In this document: in pieces, positions 8,598 to 17,106 of the stretch
How positions within the stretch are numbered: position 1 is the first letter of the stretch
Layout: each line of letters starts with the position of its first letter
Assembly (NCBI GenBank): GCA_023429375.1
Contig: JAEYVY010000016.1
Coordinates: 186,001-250,000, forward strand
From: Bacteroidota bacterium
GTDB lineage: Bacteria > Bacteroidota > Bacteroidia > Bacteroidales > Tannerellaceae
Length of the DNA stretch: 64,000 nucleotides
Direction of reading: 5' to 3'
Notes under the pieces: model-generated
Told to the model about the DNA's origin: nothing
The model's database searches: none
What the model saw: only the letters and a program-made list of their open reading frames with translations
Program-made: the position numbers and the translations under genes

Positions 8598-9728
8598 CTA
8601 CTCTCCCAGTTCATGATAGTAACGCAGGTTCTTATCCGGTAGCAAGCCTGGATGGAAGATTTTCACTAAATCCTCCAATAGGTATTCCGGATGGATCGGC
8701 GTTTCTTCGTAATAGGGCACCTTGGCTGAATTAGATCCGAATATCTTCCTTTTTTTGAATGCATCGAAATTCTCGTAGGGTGCATATTCGCGACGTAAGT
8801 CACGATACGTAATATTCTTCGTGTCGTGATACTTAATCAGCCAAATATCTGCATGGATGATAGCCTGGTCAAGTACAGATTCGAAAGACATGGATAAGCT
8901 GCCAGTGCCCGGTGTATCTTTGTATATGTAATTAGCACCTGCATCGGAATAAAGTCTGGCCATATAGCTATCTCCTGCCGGCAAGAACCAAGTCGATCCG
9001 TAACGTTTCTCAGCCAATACTGTAGGTTTATGCGAAACCTCAGTCGTCAGAGCTTTTAATTCATTATATCTGTTCTCGGTTACCCTAAATAGTGAATCGG
9101 CCAACTCTACCTTATCGAACAATAAGCCAAAGAAGCGAATCCATTCTGCGCGTCCAAGGGGTGAACTTTCCATGTAATCTGCGCCTTCGACAATGGGAAT
9201 GCCCAATTTCTCAACCCCACCGTAACCCGTATGCTGAAACGGGGAGGCAATGACCAGTTCGGCATTGATATCGATGATTTTTTCAATATTTGGCGAAACA
9301 GCTTGTCCAAGGTCAGTTATCGTTCCAGCCGCCACTCCTTGTTTGATATAAGCGGAGTTCATGTATTCAGCCTCACATACACCGATTACTCGCTGTAATT
9401 CGCCCAATTCTTCAATCATGGCAATATGAACGGCACTGTAAACAACGATATTCTTTAGGGGCAACCGGATAATTGTTCCTTGTGGGATATCTTTAGGAAT
9501 ATCCTGTCCTTTATTCAGAAGGATATATCGCTGAAGTACTTTAGCACTATCCCAAGGATTCACCACCTCGGCAATGGTATAGCCATTGTAAGCGGTCACC
9601 GTAAATCCGGAAGCATGCCGAATACTTTCAAAAGAAACTACATTGCCTGCTGGTTTTCCTTGTTTCCCACCACACGAGATGAGCAACAAGGAAAATAGCA
9701 GTGACAGGAATGAAACATATATTCTCAT
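8598..9728 (-). CDS. btuF: Cobalamin ABC transporter substrate-binding lipoprotein (BtuF-like)
   Basis: A 376-residue periplasmic binding lipoprotein: signal peptide ending in lipobox LLISC, then a typical type III binding-protein fold with segments such as ELGELQRVIGV, EKIIDINAELVIAS and EKRYGSTWFLPAGDSYMARL. Unlike BtuG, the residues after the cysteine (GGKQGKP) are not acidic, consistent with retention in the periplasm. Iron-siderophore and B12 binding proteins share this fold; the assignment to B12 rests on the riboswitch and on btuB and btuG upstream in the same operon. Its start overlaps the btuG stop by 4 nt (ATGA). The permease and ATPase partners (BtuC, BtuD) are not in the window, because a convergent gene follows directly. 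Confidence 0.85.
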   Translation of the reverse strand: MRIYVSFLSLLFSLLLISCGGKQGKPAGNVVSFESIRHASGFTVTAYNGYTIAEVVNPWDSAKVLQRYILLNKGQDIPKDIPQGTIIRLPLKNIVVYSAVHIAMIEELGELQRVIGVCEAEYMNSAYIKQGVAAGTITDLGQAVSPNIEKIIDINAELVIASPFQHTGYGGVEKLGIPIVEGADYMESSPLGRAEWIRFFGLLFDKVELADSLFRVTENRYNELKALTTEVSHKPTVLAEKRYGSTWFLPAGDSYMARLYSDAGANYIYKDTPGTGSLSMSFESVLDQAIIHADIWLIKYHDTKNITYRDLRREYAPYENFDAFKKRKIFGSNSAKVPYYEETPIHPEYLLEDLVKIFHPGLLPDKNLRYYHELGE

Positions 9729-10819
9729 TGCTCAATCGTTACAAAACGGGTACACACCGGATTAGCTGATGATAAACCCACTTTATTGATTAGTTTACCT
9801 TCTTTAGAGACGATATAAAGATCGCCTGTTTCAATCGTGTATCCAGTCAAGATATAGGCATCTCCAGTTGACGGTTCGATATCCACATATGCAGAATTCT
9901 TTATTACTACGTCGGATGAAACAAATTGCTCTGTCTCAAAACTTTGAGTAGTCAGATTATAACGTAGGAACTTCGTTTCAACCGGATTCCAGTTTTCTGT
10001 CTTGGTTGAAATCACATACAAATGGTCTTTATAGGCAGTAAATGTTACTTTCCCATTAGAAATTAGTTCTTTTTTCTCTCCTGTTTTCGGATCAAAGCGA
10101 ACCAATTTATTACTGAAATCAGGTTCTACTCCAGCTGAAAGTACATACATATAGCCCGATCTATCGACATATATATTCGTTGGATTATCGATTACATCAT
10201 ATTCTTTTGTAAGACTAAACGTTAATAAATCAATCTCCTTCACTTTTGAGCTCTTATAGGGAGGATAACTTGAAATCGAAGTATAGAGTTTGTCTCCTTC
10301 CACATACATTTCATCGGCGCCAACACCTACTTCTACCTTTGTTTCTATATAAAGATTTGTTGTATCAATACGGGCAACAAATCCATCCAGCAAAGAAACA
10401 TAAACTTTTCCACGATGTGCAGCCAGATATCGTGGACCGGCAATCTTACTCCCATCGTTGGTTGGTACGATGGTTTGGATTAATTTCCCTGTTAAATCAG
10501 TCACCTCAATTGTATTTGACACATTTACGGCTATATATATTTTTGATCCATAAATCAACATATCATTCGCTGTATCTCCGAGATCACGACCATTTTGAGT
10601 CTTATATACATTTTCATTGACAGCCTTCTTCTCTATATCAAAAAAGTCTAGTGATGAGCTATTAGCTCCCCATAAACCACTATTCAAAATGTAAGCGCCG
10701 TGGGTTACGGTTAATTCAGGTTCTATGTCAGGGTCGTCGTTGTCACCACAAGAGATTAAAGTCAAACCGGAAGTAATAAAAAACAGAATCACATAGAAAA
10801 AATCATTTCTTTTCATCAT
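9725..10819 (-). CDS. btuG: Surface B12-binding beta-propeller lipoprotein (BtuG-like)
   Basis: A 364-residue YncE-like/DUF5074 propeller. The signal peptide ends in a lipobox (LTLISC) and the mature start CGDNDDPD is rich in acidic residues, the Bacteroidetes surface-export signal. Repeated blades can be read in phrases such as NDMLIYGSKIYIAVN, AAHRGKVYVSLLDG and VYVDRSGYMYVLSAG-like segments. In Bacteroides, BtuG binds cobalamin very tightly at the cell surface and lids the BtuB barrel. Here it lies directly downstream of btuB (7 nt gap) under a cobalamin riboswitch, which fits that role. A second in-frame Met directly after the first makes the exact start uncertain by one residue. Confidence 0.9.
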   Translation of the reverse strand: MMKRNDFFYVILFFITSGLTLISCGDNDDPDIEPELTVTHGAYILNSGLWGANSSSLDFFDIEKKAVNENVYKTQNGRDLGDTANDMLIYGSKIYIAVNVSNTIEVTDLTGKLIQTIVPTNDGSKIAGPRYLAAHRGKVYVSLLDGFVARIDTTNLYIETKVEVGVGADEMYVEGDKLYTSISSYPPYKSSKVKEIDLLTFSLTKEYDVIDNPTNIYVDRSGYMYVLSAGVEPDFSNKLVRFDPKTGEKKELISNGKVTFTAYKDHLYVISTKTENWNPVETKFLRYNLTTQSFETEQFVSSDVVIKNSAYVDIEPSTGDAYILTGYTIETGDLYIVSKEGKLINKVGLSSANPVCTRFVTIEQ

Positions 10820-10826
10820 CTTATTA

Positions 10827-12821
10827 TTAAAAGATTAAACTAAAATTAAGTCGCCAGGAACGTCCCGGCATAGGGTAAAAGCGAATAATCTCATACGTTT
10901 TATTCGCTAGATTCAAGATTTCTCCCTGAATGCGTAGTTTTGCTTGGCCAACAGGGAATGTGCGGTTCAATGAAATATTATGTTCCACATATCCGGGTAA
11001 TTCGTTCACAGGAATATTCTGCGGTTGCGAATATCGCTTGTCTACCGCTGTAACATGGTAACTAAAGTTTACCCATGCGGTTTCGAGCGAAACAGTGGCT
11101 GTACCCGAGTGTTTGGGAACGTATTGTATCTGATGACCGTAGATCTTACTGTCCGGATCAGTTTGATCTACAGCTTTCATATAACTATAGGTGGATGAGA
11201 ATAAAACTGCCATCGTGGATGTCAACGATTTTTCAGCATGGAGATTCAAATCGAGTCCTTTACTTTCTACTTCTCCCAAGTTGCGCATCTTCCAGATATG
11301 CATGGTTGGTACGGCCAAAATCTTGTCTTCCGCTTTATTGTAGTACACATCGAACGAAGCACTCATATAACGGAAGAATGCATTCTCGCCACTCCAAGTC
11401 AGCCCCAGATTGTATTGAAGTGCCCGTTCTGGTTTAAGATTCGTATTACCTATGCGTTGGTAATAAAGATCTGTGAATGTCGGAACTCGAAATATATCTC
11501 GGTAAGATGCTCGTAAACGTAAATTATTTGAATGGAACGGACGCCAAGTAATACCCAATGATGGGGAAATACGTTTCTTATCTGCTGGTCGATCCCCAAA
11601 ACTTACTTCATCATGGATATATGTCCCCAGCAAACTACCTGTGACAGTAATCCGGGAAGTATTATATTGCATGGCTAATGCCGTCAACGAAGATACCCTT
11701 TTAGGAAATATTGCATTCTCATAATTATTCTGCAAGGTATTATAAGAAAGGTCTGTAGTGAGCGATACGGAGAAAGGAATTTTTGACTTGTATAATAGAC
11801 CGGTAGAGAAATAGTATTCTTGCTGCGTGTTCCGATCTTCCTGCACTCCGTCAGGGTATATAATATCAATATTTCTATAGCGATTGAATGTATAACTGTA
11901 ACGTGCTGATGACTGCAAAGAAAACGACTTCGAAACGGCTTTATGATATTGTAGTTGACTGAAGAAGTTATTATCCCATACACGTTCTTTAGCGTAATCG
12001 TTATAATAAATTACAGAACCTGGCAGTCCTCTCTCTGAATCAAAATAATACAACTTGCCTCGCAGTTCACCACCGGCAATACTTCCATAAATATTCCCTT
12101 CAAGTCGCAATGACTGAACATCGCTGTTTTTTCGTTTTTCGTTGGTGACCAGCTTCCCATTCGTTAAGACAAATGGATATTCACCTTTTGCACTAACCCA
12201 ATCGGCCCTTGTGGATAAAGAGAACTTATCATTCAGTTTATACGCATACTGAACAGATGGAGTAAATAAACCAAATGAACCACCGCCGATACGCGTAGTA
12301 AGGTTATACCTTTTCTTTTCGAACACAGGTACAGCCGTCTTAATAGCTAATGCCCCAACTGAAGCATACATGCGTGCCGTTTGAAAGATATCATCACTCT
12401 GACCGATAGTTAAAGCAACTTGCTCTACATTGTCTAATGTAAAACGACTAATATCTACCTGTCCGCTTTGCGCATCCGTAATGGTAATGCCATCATAGCT
12501 TACAGCGGTATGCTGTGCACCGAAACTACGTATCGACACAGTTTTTAATCCTCCAATGCCACCGTAATCTTTAACAGTAACGCCTGAGAAGCGCTTTACA
12601 GCCTCTGACAAATCTTGTATACCCAGTCGTTTTATAGATTCTGATGTCACAATCTGAACAGGTGCAACAGCTCGAGTAGTAGATACGCGCTTCTTCTCTA
12701 CCACCTCCACTTCCGAAAGCCGGTGTAGTTTCATAGTATCTACCTGCTGAGCATAAATAGAAGATACGCATATCCATGCTACTAATAAGCACGGCAATCT
12801 TTTTACAAAAAAAGTAAGCAT
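10827..12821 (-). CDS. btuB: TonB-dependent cobalamin receptor
   Basis: A 664-residue outer-membrane receptor that imports vitamin B12 or related corrinoids with energy from TonB. After the signal peptide (to about residue 24, AQQVD) comes a TonB-box-like segment (LSEVEVVEK), a plug domain (IQDLSEAVKRFSGVTVKDYGGIGG, VSIRSFGAQHTAVSYDG) and a 22-strand barrel ending in aromatic Phe (RLNFSLIF). The length is near the usual 600-670 for BtuB. The cobalamin riboswitch about 50 nt upstream of the start and btuG/btuF-like genes downstream support B12 as substrate. The protein lacks a long N-terminal carboxypeptidase-like extension, so it is a plain vitamin receptor, not a SusC. Confidence 0.92.
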   Translation of the reverse strand: MLTFFVKRLPCLLVAWICVSSIYAQQVDTMKLHRLSEVEVVEKKRVSTTRAVAPVQIVTSESIKRLGIQDLSEAVKRFSGVTVKDYGGIGGLKTVSIRSFGAQHTAVSYDGITITDAQSGQVDISRFTLDNVEQVALTIGQSDDIFQTARMYASVGALAIKTAVPVFEKKRYNLTTRIGGGSFGLFTPSVQYAYKLNDKFSLSTRADWVSAKGEYPFVLTNGKLVTNEKRKNSDVQSLRLEGNIYGSIAGGELRGKLYYFDSERGLPGSVIYYNDYAKERVWDNNFFSQLQYHKAVSKSFSLQSSARYSYTFNRYRNIDIIYPDGVQEDRNTQQEYYFSTGLLYKSKIPFSVSLTTDLSYNTLQNNYENAIFPKRVSSLTALAMQYNTSRITVTGSLLGTYIHDEVSFGDRPADKKRISPSLGITWRPFHSNNLRLRASYRDIFRVPTFTDLYYQRIGNTNLKPERALQYNLGLTWSGENAFFRYMSASFDVYYNKAEDKILAVPTMHIWKMRNLGEVESKGLDLNLHAEKSLTSTMAVLFSSTYSYMKAVDQTDPDSKIYGHQIQYVPKHSGTATVSLETAWVNFSYHVTAVDKRYSQPQNIPVNELPGYVEHNISLNRTFPVGQAKLRIQGEILNLANKTYEIIRFYPMPGRSWRLNFSLIF

Positions 12822-12870
12822 AATAATATTGGTTTATCGCTTCCTTTACCCGAGGACTCGTATAAATCAA

Positions 12871-13052
12871 GATTAGGCAGGTTTTCTGGCTTGTTCTATC
12901 AGTCAGCGCCTTCCCATCCGAAGACAGTGGCTATGAAGAATACTGACCTTTATTCAGAACTTACAGCTACGGGCACAGCTCCGGACTTACACCGGATTCC
13001 CTTTTACTAATGCTCTCGATACGAGATAACATTACACCCAAACTTCTTGGGC
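12871..13052 (-). promoter_or_regulatory. Cobalamin riboswitch controlling btuB-btuG-btuF
   Basis: On the minus strand the conserved parts appear in order: GAATCCGGTGTAAGTCCGGA, GCTGTGCCCGTAGCTGTAA, the B12 box region around GCCACTGTCTTCGGATGGGA, and the closing AGCCAGAAAACCTGCCTAAT. The element ends about 50 nt before the btuB start, so it should repress the operon when cobalamin is present. Confidence 0.95.
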
Positions 13053-13059
13053 AAAGATA
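13052..13059 (-). promoter_or_regulatory. -7 element in front of the cobalamin riboswitch
   Basis: The minus strand reads TATCTTTG, an exact match to TAnnTTTG, directly before the first riboswitch bases. The -33 element is not evident. Confidence 0.5.
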
Positions 13060-13112
13060 AATAAAAAAGCTCTTAAAGACTAAAATATTAATCCGCTTTT
13101 CTTTAAAAAGAA

Positions 13113-13149
13113 TAGAGGCTACTTCAAATGAAATAGCCTCTACTTTTTT
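13113..13149. terminator. Hairpin terminator, possibly bidirectional
   Basis: Perfect 9-pair arms TAGAGGCTA (13113-13121) and TAGCCTCTA (13134-13142) with an inner TTCA/TGAA stem. A T-run follows on the plus strand (13143-13149) and a TTCTTTTT run follows on the minus strand. On the minus strand it lies just after the gene remnant ending at 13180, whose terminator it probably was. Confidence 0.65.
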
Positions 13150-13179
13150 CTGTCTTCCTTCTTCACAGATTACCGACAG

Positions 13180-13359
13180 TTAGAACTTTATTTTAACACT
13201 TAATATTAATATATCATCATTCCCCTTCACAGGATACTTTTTAATGACTGTCCGAAGCGGAAGCCATTGATGACAATTTAGAATTATTTGATTATAAACT
13301 CTGTTCAATTCCGGGAAATGCTTTTCAGCAAGGGTAGTATAAACTATACAGGTAAATAT
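13180..13359 (-). pseudogene. 3' end of a lost gene (59 codons, no start)
   Basis: The minus strand from 13359 to the TAA at 13180-13182 stays open for 59 codons and reads like real protein: a central ELNRVYNQIILNCHQWLPLR, then KKYPVKGNDDILILSVKIKF at the C-terminus. There is no ATG in the open frame, an in-frame TGA lies immediately upstream (13360-13362), and the sequence beyond has frequent stops in all frames I followed. It is followed by a hairpin terminator. This looks like the surviving tail of a gene whose 5' part was deleted. I do not recognise the family. A short gene using a non-ATG start is possible but less likely. Confidence 0.5.
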
Positions 13360-13362
13360 TCA

Positions 13363-13520
13363 CTTATTATCAGTAGAATTTTAAGAAAAAAACAACTCAA
13401 TAGAAATACCAAATATAGAATATAACTATTCTATCAAACAATACTGTAAAGCAAATCGTATACAAATATAAAGAAACAGAGTCTTTTATCCTAATATTAT
13501 CTATAAAATATCAAGCATTT
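13363..13520. other. Non-coding AT-rich stretch upstream of the remnant
   Basis: Between the remnant and the terminator of the large secreted-protein gene I see only AT-rich sequence with stops in all frames inspected, no hairpin and no promoter match. Confidence 0.5.
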
Positions 13521-13557
13521 AACAAAAAATAGGCTCTCCCCAAAAGGAGAGCCTATT
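13521..13557 (-). terminator. Terminator of the large secreted-protein gene
   Basis: Perfect 12-pair stem (13528-13539 with 13546-13557, AATAGGCTCTCC/GGAGAGCCTATT), six-base loop, and a T-run on the minus strand. It lies 30 nt after the stop codon at 13587. Confidence 0.9.
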
Positions 13558-13586
13558 CATTTAGACTTAATACCTACTTAAGGCTA

Positions 13587-16500
13587 TTACTTCACGATTG
13601 CTTTTACTGCTTCTTCACCTTGAACTGAAACTATTACGATTCCCTTAGGAGCTGCGATAGTTACATTGTCAGATGTAATTACAGAGTTAGCAATTGTTTG
13701 ACCTAAGATGTTGCTGATAGCTACACTCTTACCTGCAGCATTGTAGATAGTTACGTTACCGTTTCCAGCTACTACCTTGATACCAGCTTCAGCATTGATG
13801 TTTTCGTTATCAACTGGTGTTTCACCAGAGTTGTCAACTTCAACATTGAATCTTTCTGCATCATTGATCTTCTTATCTTCGAAATTACCACGGCTGATTA
13901 CAGGAACACCATTGTGGATTTTCACCCAACCACCGATCATAGGAGCGATAGTAATACCATCACTGTTTCTGTCGTTAGTTTGCTTTCCATACAGACGTGA
14001 GCCTGATTCAGATTCGATGAAGAAATTCTGTACTTGATCAGCATATGCAATATCATCTTCGTTTTCGTATAGACGGAATGAGAATACAACATCTTTGTGG
14101 TTGTTATTTCCTAAGTCAATCTTACGAATTACAGCTTTTGACTTTTCAAGGTTCTTATATGTGAATGGAGAAACCTTTGCGAATTCAGCTGGATTAACGA
14201 TATAAATGATATCTGGATTTTCTGCATTACGAACAGCCCATGTAAAGATCAAACGTTCCCATTGGTTATCCCAGAAGTAGTTCTTACCCACATTAGCCAA
14301 TCGAGTAGAGTCAGTTGCGTTGATCAACAGACGACCAATTGAATATGGATCTGTTACTACAGCAGGTTCACAGTGGCACTCATCTTCTGGATCCCAAGTT
14401 TCTGTTCCGTCAACATATTTCAATGTAGACCACAATAAATATTGAGGTTTAGGAGTATCTTTCAATGTAGTTGCAGTTGCTGGTCTTCCAACATATGCAG
14501 TATCTACGATTAATTGAATAGTACGTTCTGCATCATCGAAATCAGCTTTGTGTTTTTGTCCTAAGAAATTGATTCCAAGTCCTTTTGAATAAACACTATA
14601 AGCATCTTCATACAGGTAGTTGTTCGGTTCGTTTACACGGAAGAACTTCAATGTATCGCGAACGTCAGCAACTTTATCTTTTGAATAGAAGCTATCACTC
14701 TTAACAGCACCTTCTCTGTTGAATCTTCTATAAAGAGGAGATTCGCTTTCTGTTACAGAGAATGCAGAAGTTCTAACTTCACGTTGGCTTTGAACCTTCA
14801 AGAACAAGTTGTTGTCATCAACACCTGCTTTTACATTTTTATTATCTGTAAAGATATAGCTAGTATCTACTAATGCATAATAGATTTCACCAGAATTATC
14901 TAATACATTGTTTGCTTTCAAGAAGAATACTGATTCTTTATTCAGTGCAGTATCAATAACAGCATATCTGTTTTCTTTATCAATACCGATAAAACGGTTG
15001 ATTGCATAAAGTTTGCTTGAAGAATTTACATCCTTAACAGAGATACGATAAGAAACTCTTTCAAGTTGAGACAAGTCTTTAATCTTATTACTATAGTTAC
15101 CATAAGCAACAACAGTATCAGCTGGATGTAATTCAAATGTAGTCTTTTCACCTACATACAGTAAACTGTCTGTAGAATTTGAATTTACACCTAATTGAAC
15201 GTTATTATCTCCTGCCAATTTGTGTAGATATTTGAATACATATCTTGTGATTGCAGCATCATCTTCACCTACATACTTGTAACCAAGATGAGCATCTTTC
15301 TTAAATTCAGCAGGAACAGCCGTGAATCCATCAACGTTCACTCCTGCATTAAATAATGCTGCAGGTTTATCTTTCTTCAATTGGATTGAAGATGCTGTAA
15401 ATACAGATTCAGTGTATTCACGGTTGCTGATGTTCAATGTTGAAACATCGCTGTTATCTTTATTCTTAACCACCAACCATTGGTAAGCAGGAATCTGGAA
15501 TGGATCTACATTAGCTTCCAAAGTAACCCACATTGGTCCACTGATTGAGTCCGTATAGATAGGAGCAACTAAATATTGTCCCTTTTCGTTTTGGATAGTA
15601 TAAAGATCAGAAGGAACAGAAGTTCTTTCTTCTACAGCTACTTCACAACCTGAGAAACCAAGACCGATATGCAATTGAGTTGGCATTTCACCAATTGTCA
15701 GACAGAAATCTTTAGTTGATTGAGAAAGATTCTGGATAACAAGGTAAGTCTTGTCTGTACCATTTTGAGCAGCAATTAGAGTATCTGTGTCTGCTGAAGT
15801 GATTGTACCCCAGTCAGAAGCAGGAACGTTTGAATCGATCTCTGCTTTAGTAGGCTGTTTAGCCTCTTTCACATTAATGATAAGGCTATCCACACTTGGC
15901 AAATACACTAAACGGAATTTGTGCAGTTCTGGAGTTAATGAAGATTCTAAATCTGCAGCCTTTGTATAAGCAAATTTCAAATAAGGATTACCCGCGTTGT
16001 TATATACTGCTGTATCTACACGAAGATAACCATTTGAATTCTTCAGATACAAATAATCTGTTTCAACATCTTCAGCAGAGAAAGCATCAGTAAATGCGCT
16101 TTCAACTAATTGAGTGATTTTTGGATTAATGTAGTTTAATTTTCTTTCAGCAGAATCTCTTGAACCAAACAAGGTGTTGAAATCATTTGCTTTAAGAACG
16201 ATAGGAGCTGCATCGTAAAGATTAGCTTTTAACAACGCTCCCTTAAGATCCGCTGCAGCAGGCTCTGTTCCGGCAGATGGAGCAGGAACAATATTTACAA
16301 ACACAGAATCTCCATCATAAGAAAGAACAGCTACTGAGTCTCTTCCTGGAAGATAAGACATCAAATAGTTAGCTTCCGTATCCAATGAATGAATATACTT
16401 ACTTGAGAATCTCCAAGAGTTGATATCGCTATAGTTTAAAGCAGCCGGATATTGAGTTAATCCTTCTTCTTCAAATGGAGCCAAATCAACGCTAAGGAAT

Positions 16501-16769
16501 CTTTCTTGGCCTTTATTTTCGAAAGTAAACAAAGGATAAGTAGAGTTTACAGGCTCTTCGGCCTTAACACACCACAAGCCACTTGCAAGTGTTTCAGATT
16601 GGCCTAAAAACAGTGAGTCATTTTTCACATAGAGATAGTTGGTACCATCTCCTACATGATATAAGCCTCCTTGATTAAGCGTTGTAGCGACACTTCCTGG
16701 GGCAACTTGTGCAAATGCACTAGTCCCAAAAAGGGCAGCAGCTAATAAAGTAAAAAACTTTTTCTTCAT
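13587..16769 (-). CDS. Large secreted protein with DUF6383-like C-terminal domain
   Basis: A 1060-residue exported protein. A signal peptide (MKKKFFTLLAAALFGTSAFA) is followed by beta-rich sequence with recurring modules in which a residue pattern like YLYVKNDSLFL, YLYLKNSNGYLRVD or YTIQNEKGQYL recurs, suggesting repeated lectin- or trefoil-like units that are not assigned to a family here. The last 70 residues (GIKVVAGNGNVTIYNAAGKS, VTIAAPKGIVIVSVQG) form a small beta-sandwich like DUF6383 domains, which resemble the C-terminal sorting domains of type IX secretion substrates. Its function is unknown; surface or extracellular location is likely. It stands alone, with its own promoter (16887-16916) and a strong terminator. 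Such proteins are, from memory, especially numerous in Parabacteroides. Confidence 0.85.
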   Translation of the reverse strand: MKKKFFTLLAAALFGTSAFAQVAPGSVATTLNQGGLYHVGDGTNYLYVKNDSLFLGQSETLASGLWCVKAEEPVNSTYPLFTFENKGQERFLSVDLAPFEEEGLTQYPAALNYSDINSWRFSSKYIHSLDTEANYLMSYLPGRDSVAVLSYDGDSVFVNIVPAPSAGTEPAAADLKGALLKANLYDAAPIVLKANDFNTLFGSRDSAERKLNYINPKITQLVESAFTDAFSAEDVETDYLYLKNSNGYLRVDTAVYNNAGNPYLKFAYTKAADLESSLTPELHKFRLVYLPSVDSLIINVKEAKQPTKAEIDSNVPASDWGTITSADTDTLIAAQNGTDKTYLVIQNLSQSTKDFCLTIGEMPTQLHIGLGFSGCEVAVEERTSVPSDLYTIQNEKGQYLVAPIYTDSISGPMWVTLEANVDPFQIPAYQWLVVKNKDNSDVSTLNISNREYTESVFTASSIQLKKDKPAALFNAGVNVDGFTAVPAEFKKDAHLGYKYVGEDDAAITRYVFKYLHKLAGDNNVQLGVNSNSTDSLLYVGEKTTFELHPADTVVAYGNYSNKIKDLSQLERVSYRISVKDVNSSSKLYAINRFIGIDKENRYAVIDTALNKESVFFLKANNVLDNSGEIYYALVDTSYIFTDNKNVKAGVDDNNLFLKVQSQREVRTSAFSVTESESPLYRRFNREGAVKSDSFYSKDKVADVRDTLKFFRVNEPNNYLYEDAYSVYSKGLGINFLGQKHKADFDDAERTIQLIVDTAYVGRPATATTLKDTPKPQYLLWSTLKYVDGTETWDPEDECHCEPAVVTDPYSIGRLLINATDSTRLANVGKNYFWDNQWERLIFTWAVRNAENPDIIYIVNPAEFAKVSPFTYKNLEKSKAVIRKIDLGNNNHKDVVFSFRLYENEDDIAYADQVQNFFIESESGSRLYGKQTNDRNSDGITIAPMIGGWVKIHNGVPVISRGNFEDKKINDAERFNVEVDNSGETPVDNENINAEAGIKVVAGNGNVTIYNAAGKSVAISNILGQTIANSVITSDNVTIAAPKGIVIVSVQGEEAVKAIVK

Positions 16770-16886
16770 AATTGATAAATTAATATTAATAATAGAAATA
16801 CAAAATGTTATAAATCAACAGCTTTCCAATAGTCTAAGCAAATCGTTCTTATGAAGAACGTTAGAAAAATACAATAATTTACGTAG

Positions 16887-16916
16887 CAAAATTAATGATT
16901 ACTTTTATATAATCAA
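16887..16916 (-). promoter_or_regulatory. Promoter of the large secreted-protein gene
   Basis: On the minus strand TTG (16914-16916), 19 nt, then TAATTTTG (16887-16894) match both elements of the Bacteroidetes housekeeping promoter. The predicted 5' leader is about 110 nt. Confidence 0.65.
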
Positions 16917-17042
16917 CTCTTTGAGCCAGTTTTTACCCGATTTTACAGCCTTAATTATCTGTTCTAACGGGTATATTGGACAAAGTACGGAGTTTCGAGG
17001 ACGAACTGTGCTATTCTCCTTCCATCACAGTTATTTTTTAAA

Positions 17043-17100
17043 TTATCCCAAAACCTCACTTCTTGATAAAGTATATCACTTGTTTGAGATTTTGGGATAA
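17043..17100 (-). repeat. Long inverted repeat after the acyltransferase gene
   Basis: Arms 17043-17058 and 17085-17100 pair over 15 of 16 positions (TTATCCCAAAACCTCA), and an inner TGATA/TATCA stem fits in the loop. It begins 7 nt after the stop at 17107. There is no T-run on the minus strand, so it is either an atypical terminator or an mRNA 3'-end stabiliser. The remaining gap 16917-17042 holds nothing I recognise. Confidence 0.6.
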
Positions 17101-17106
17101 ACGGGA

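Noticed and set aside
12571..12870. Open frame antisense/overlapping the 5' end of btuB
   Set aside because: It is a shadow frame of btuB with no independent coding features and it runs toward the riboswitch.
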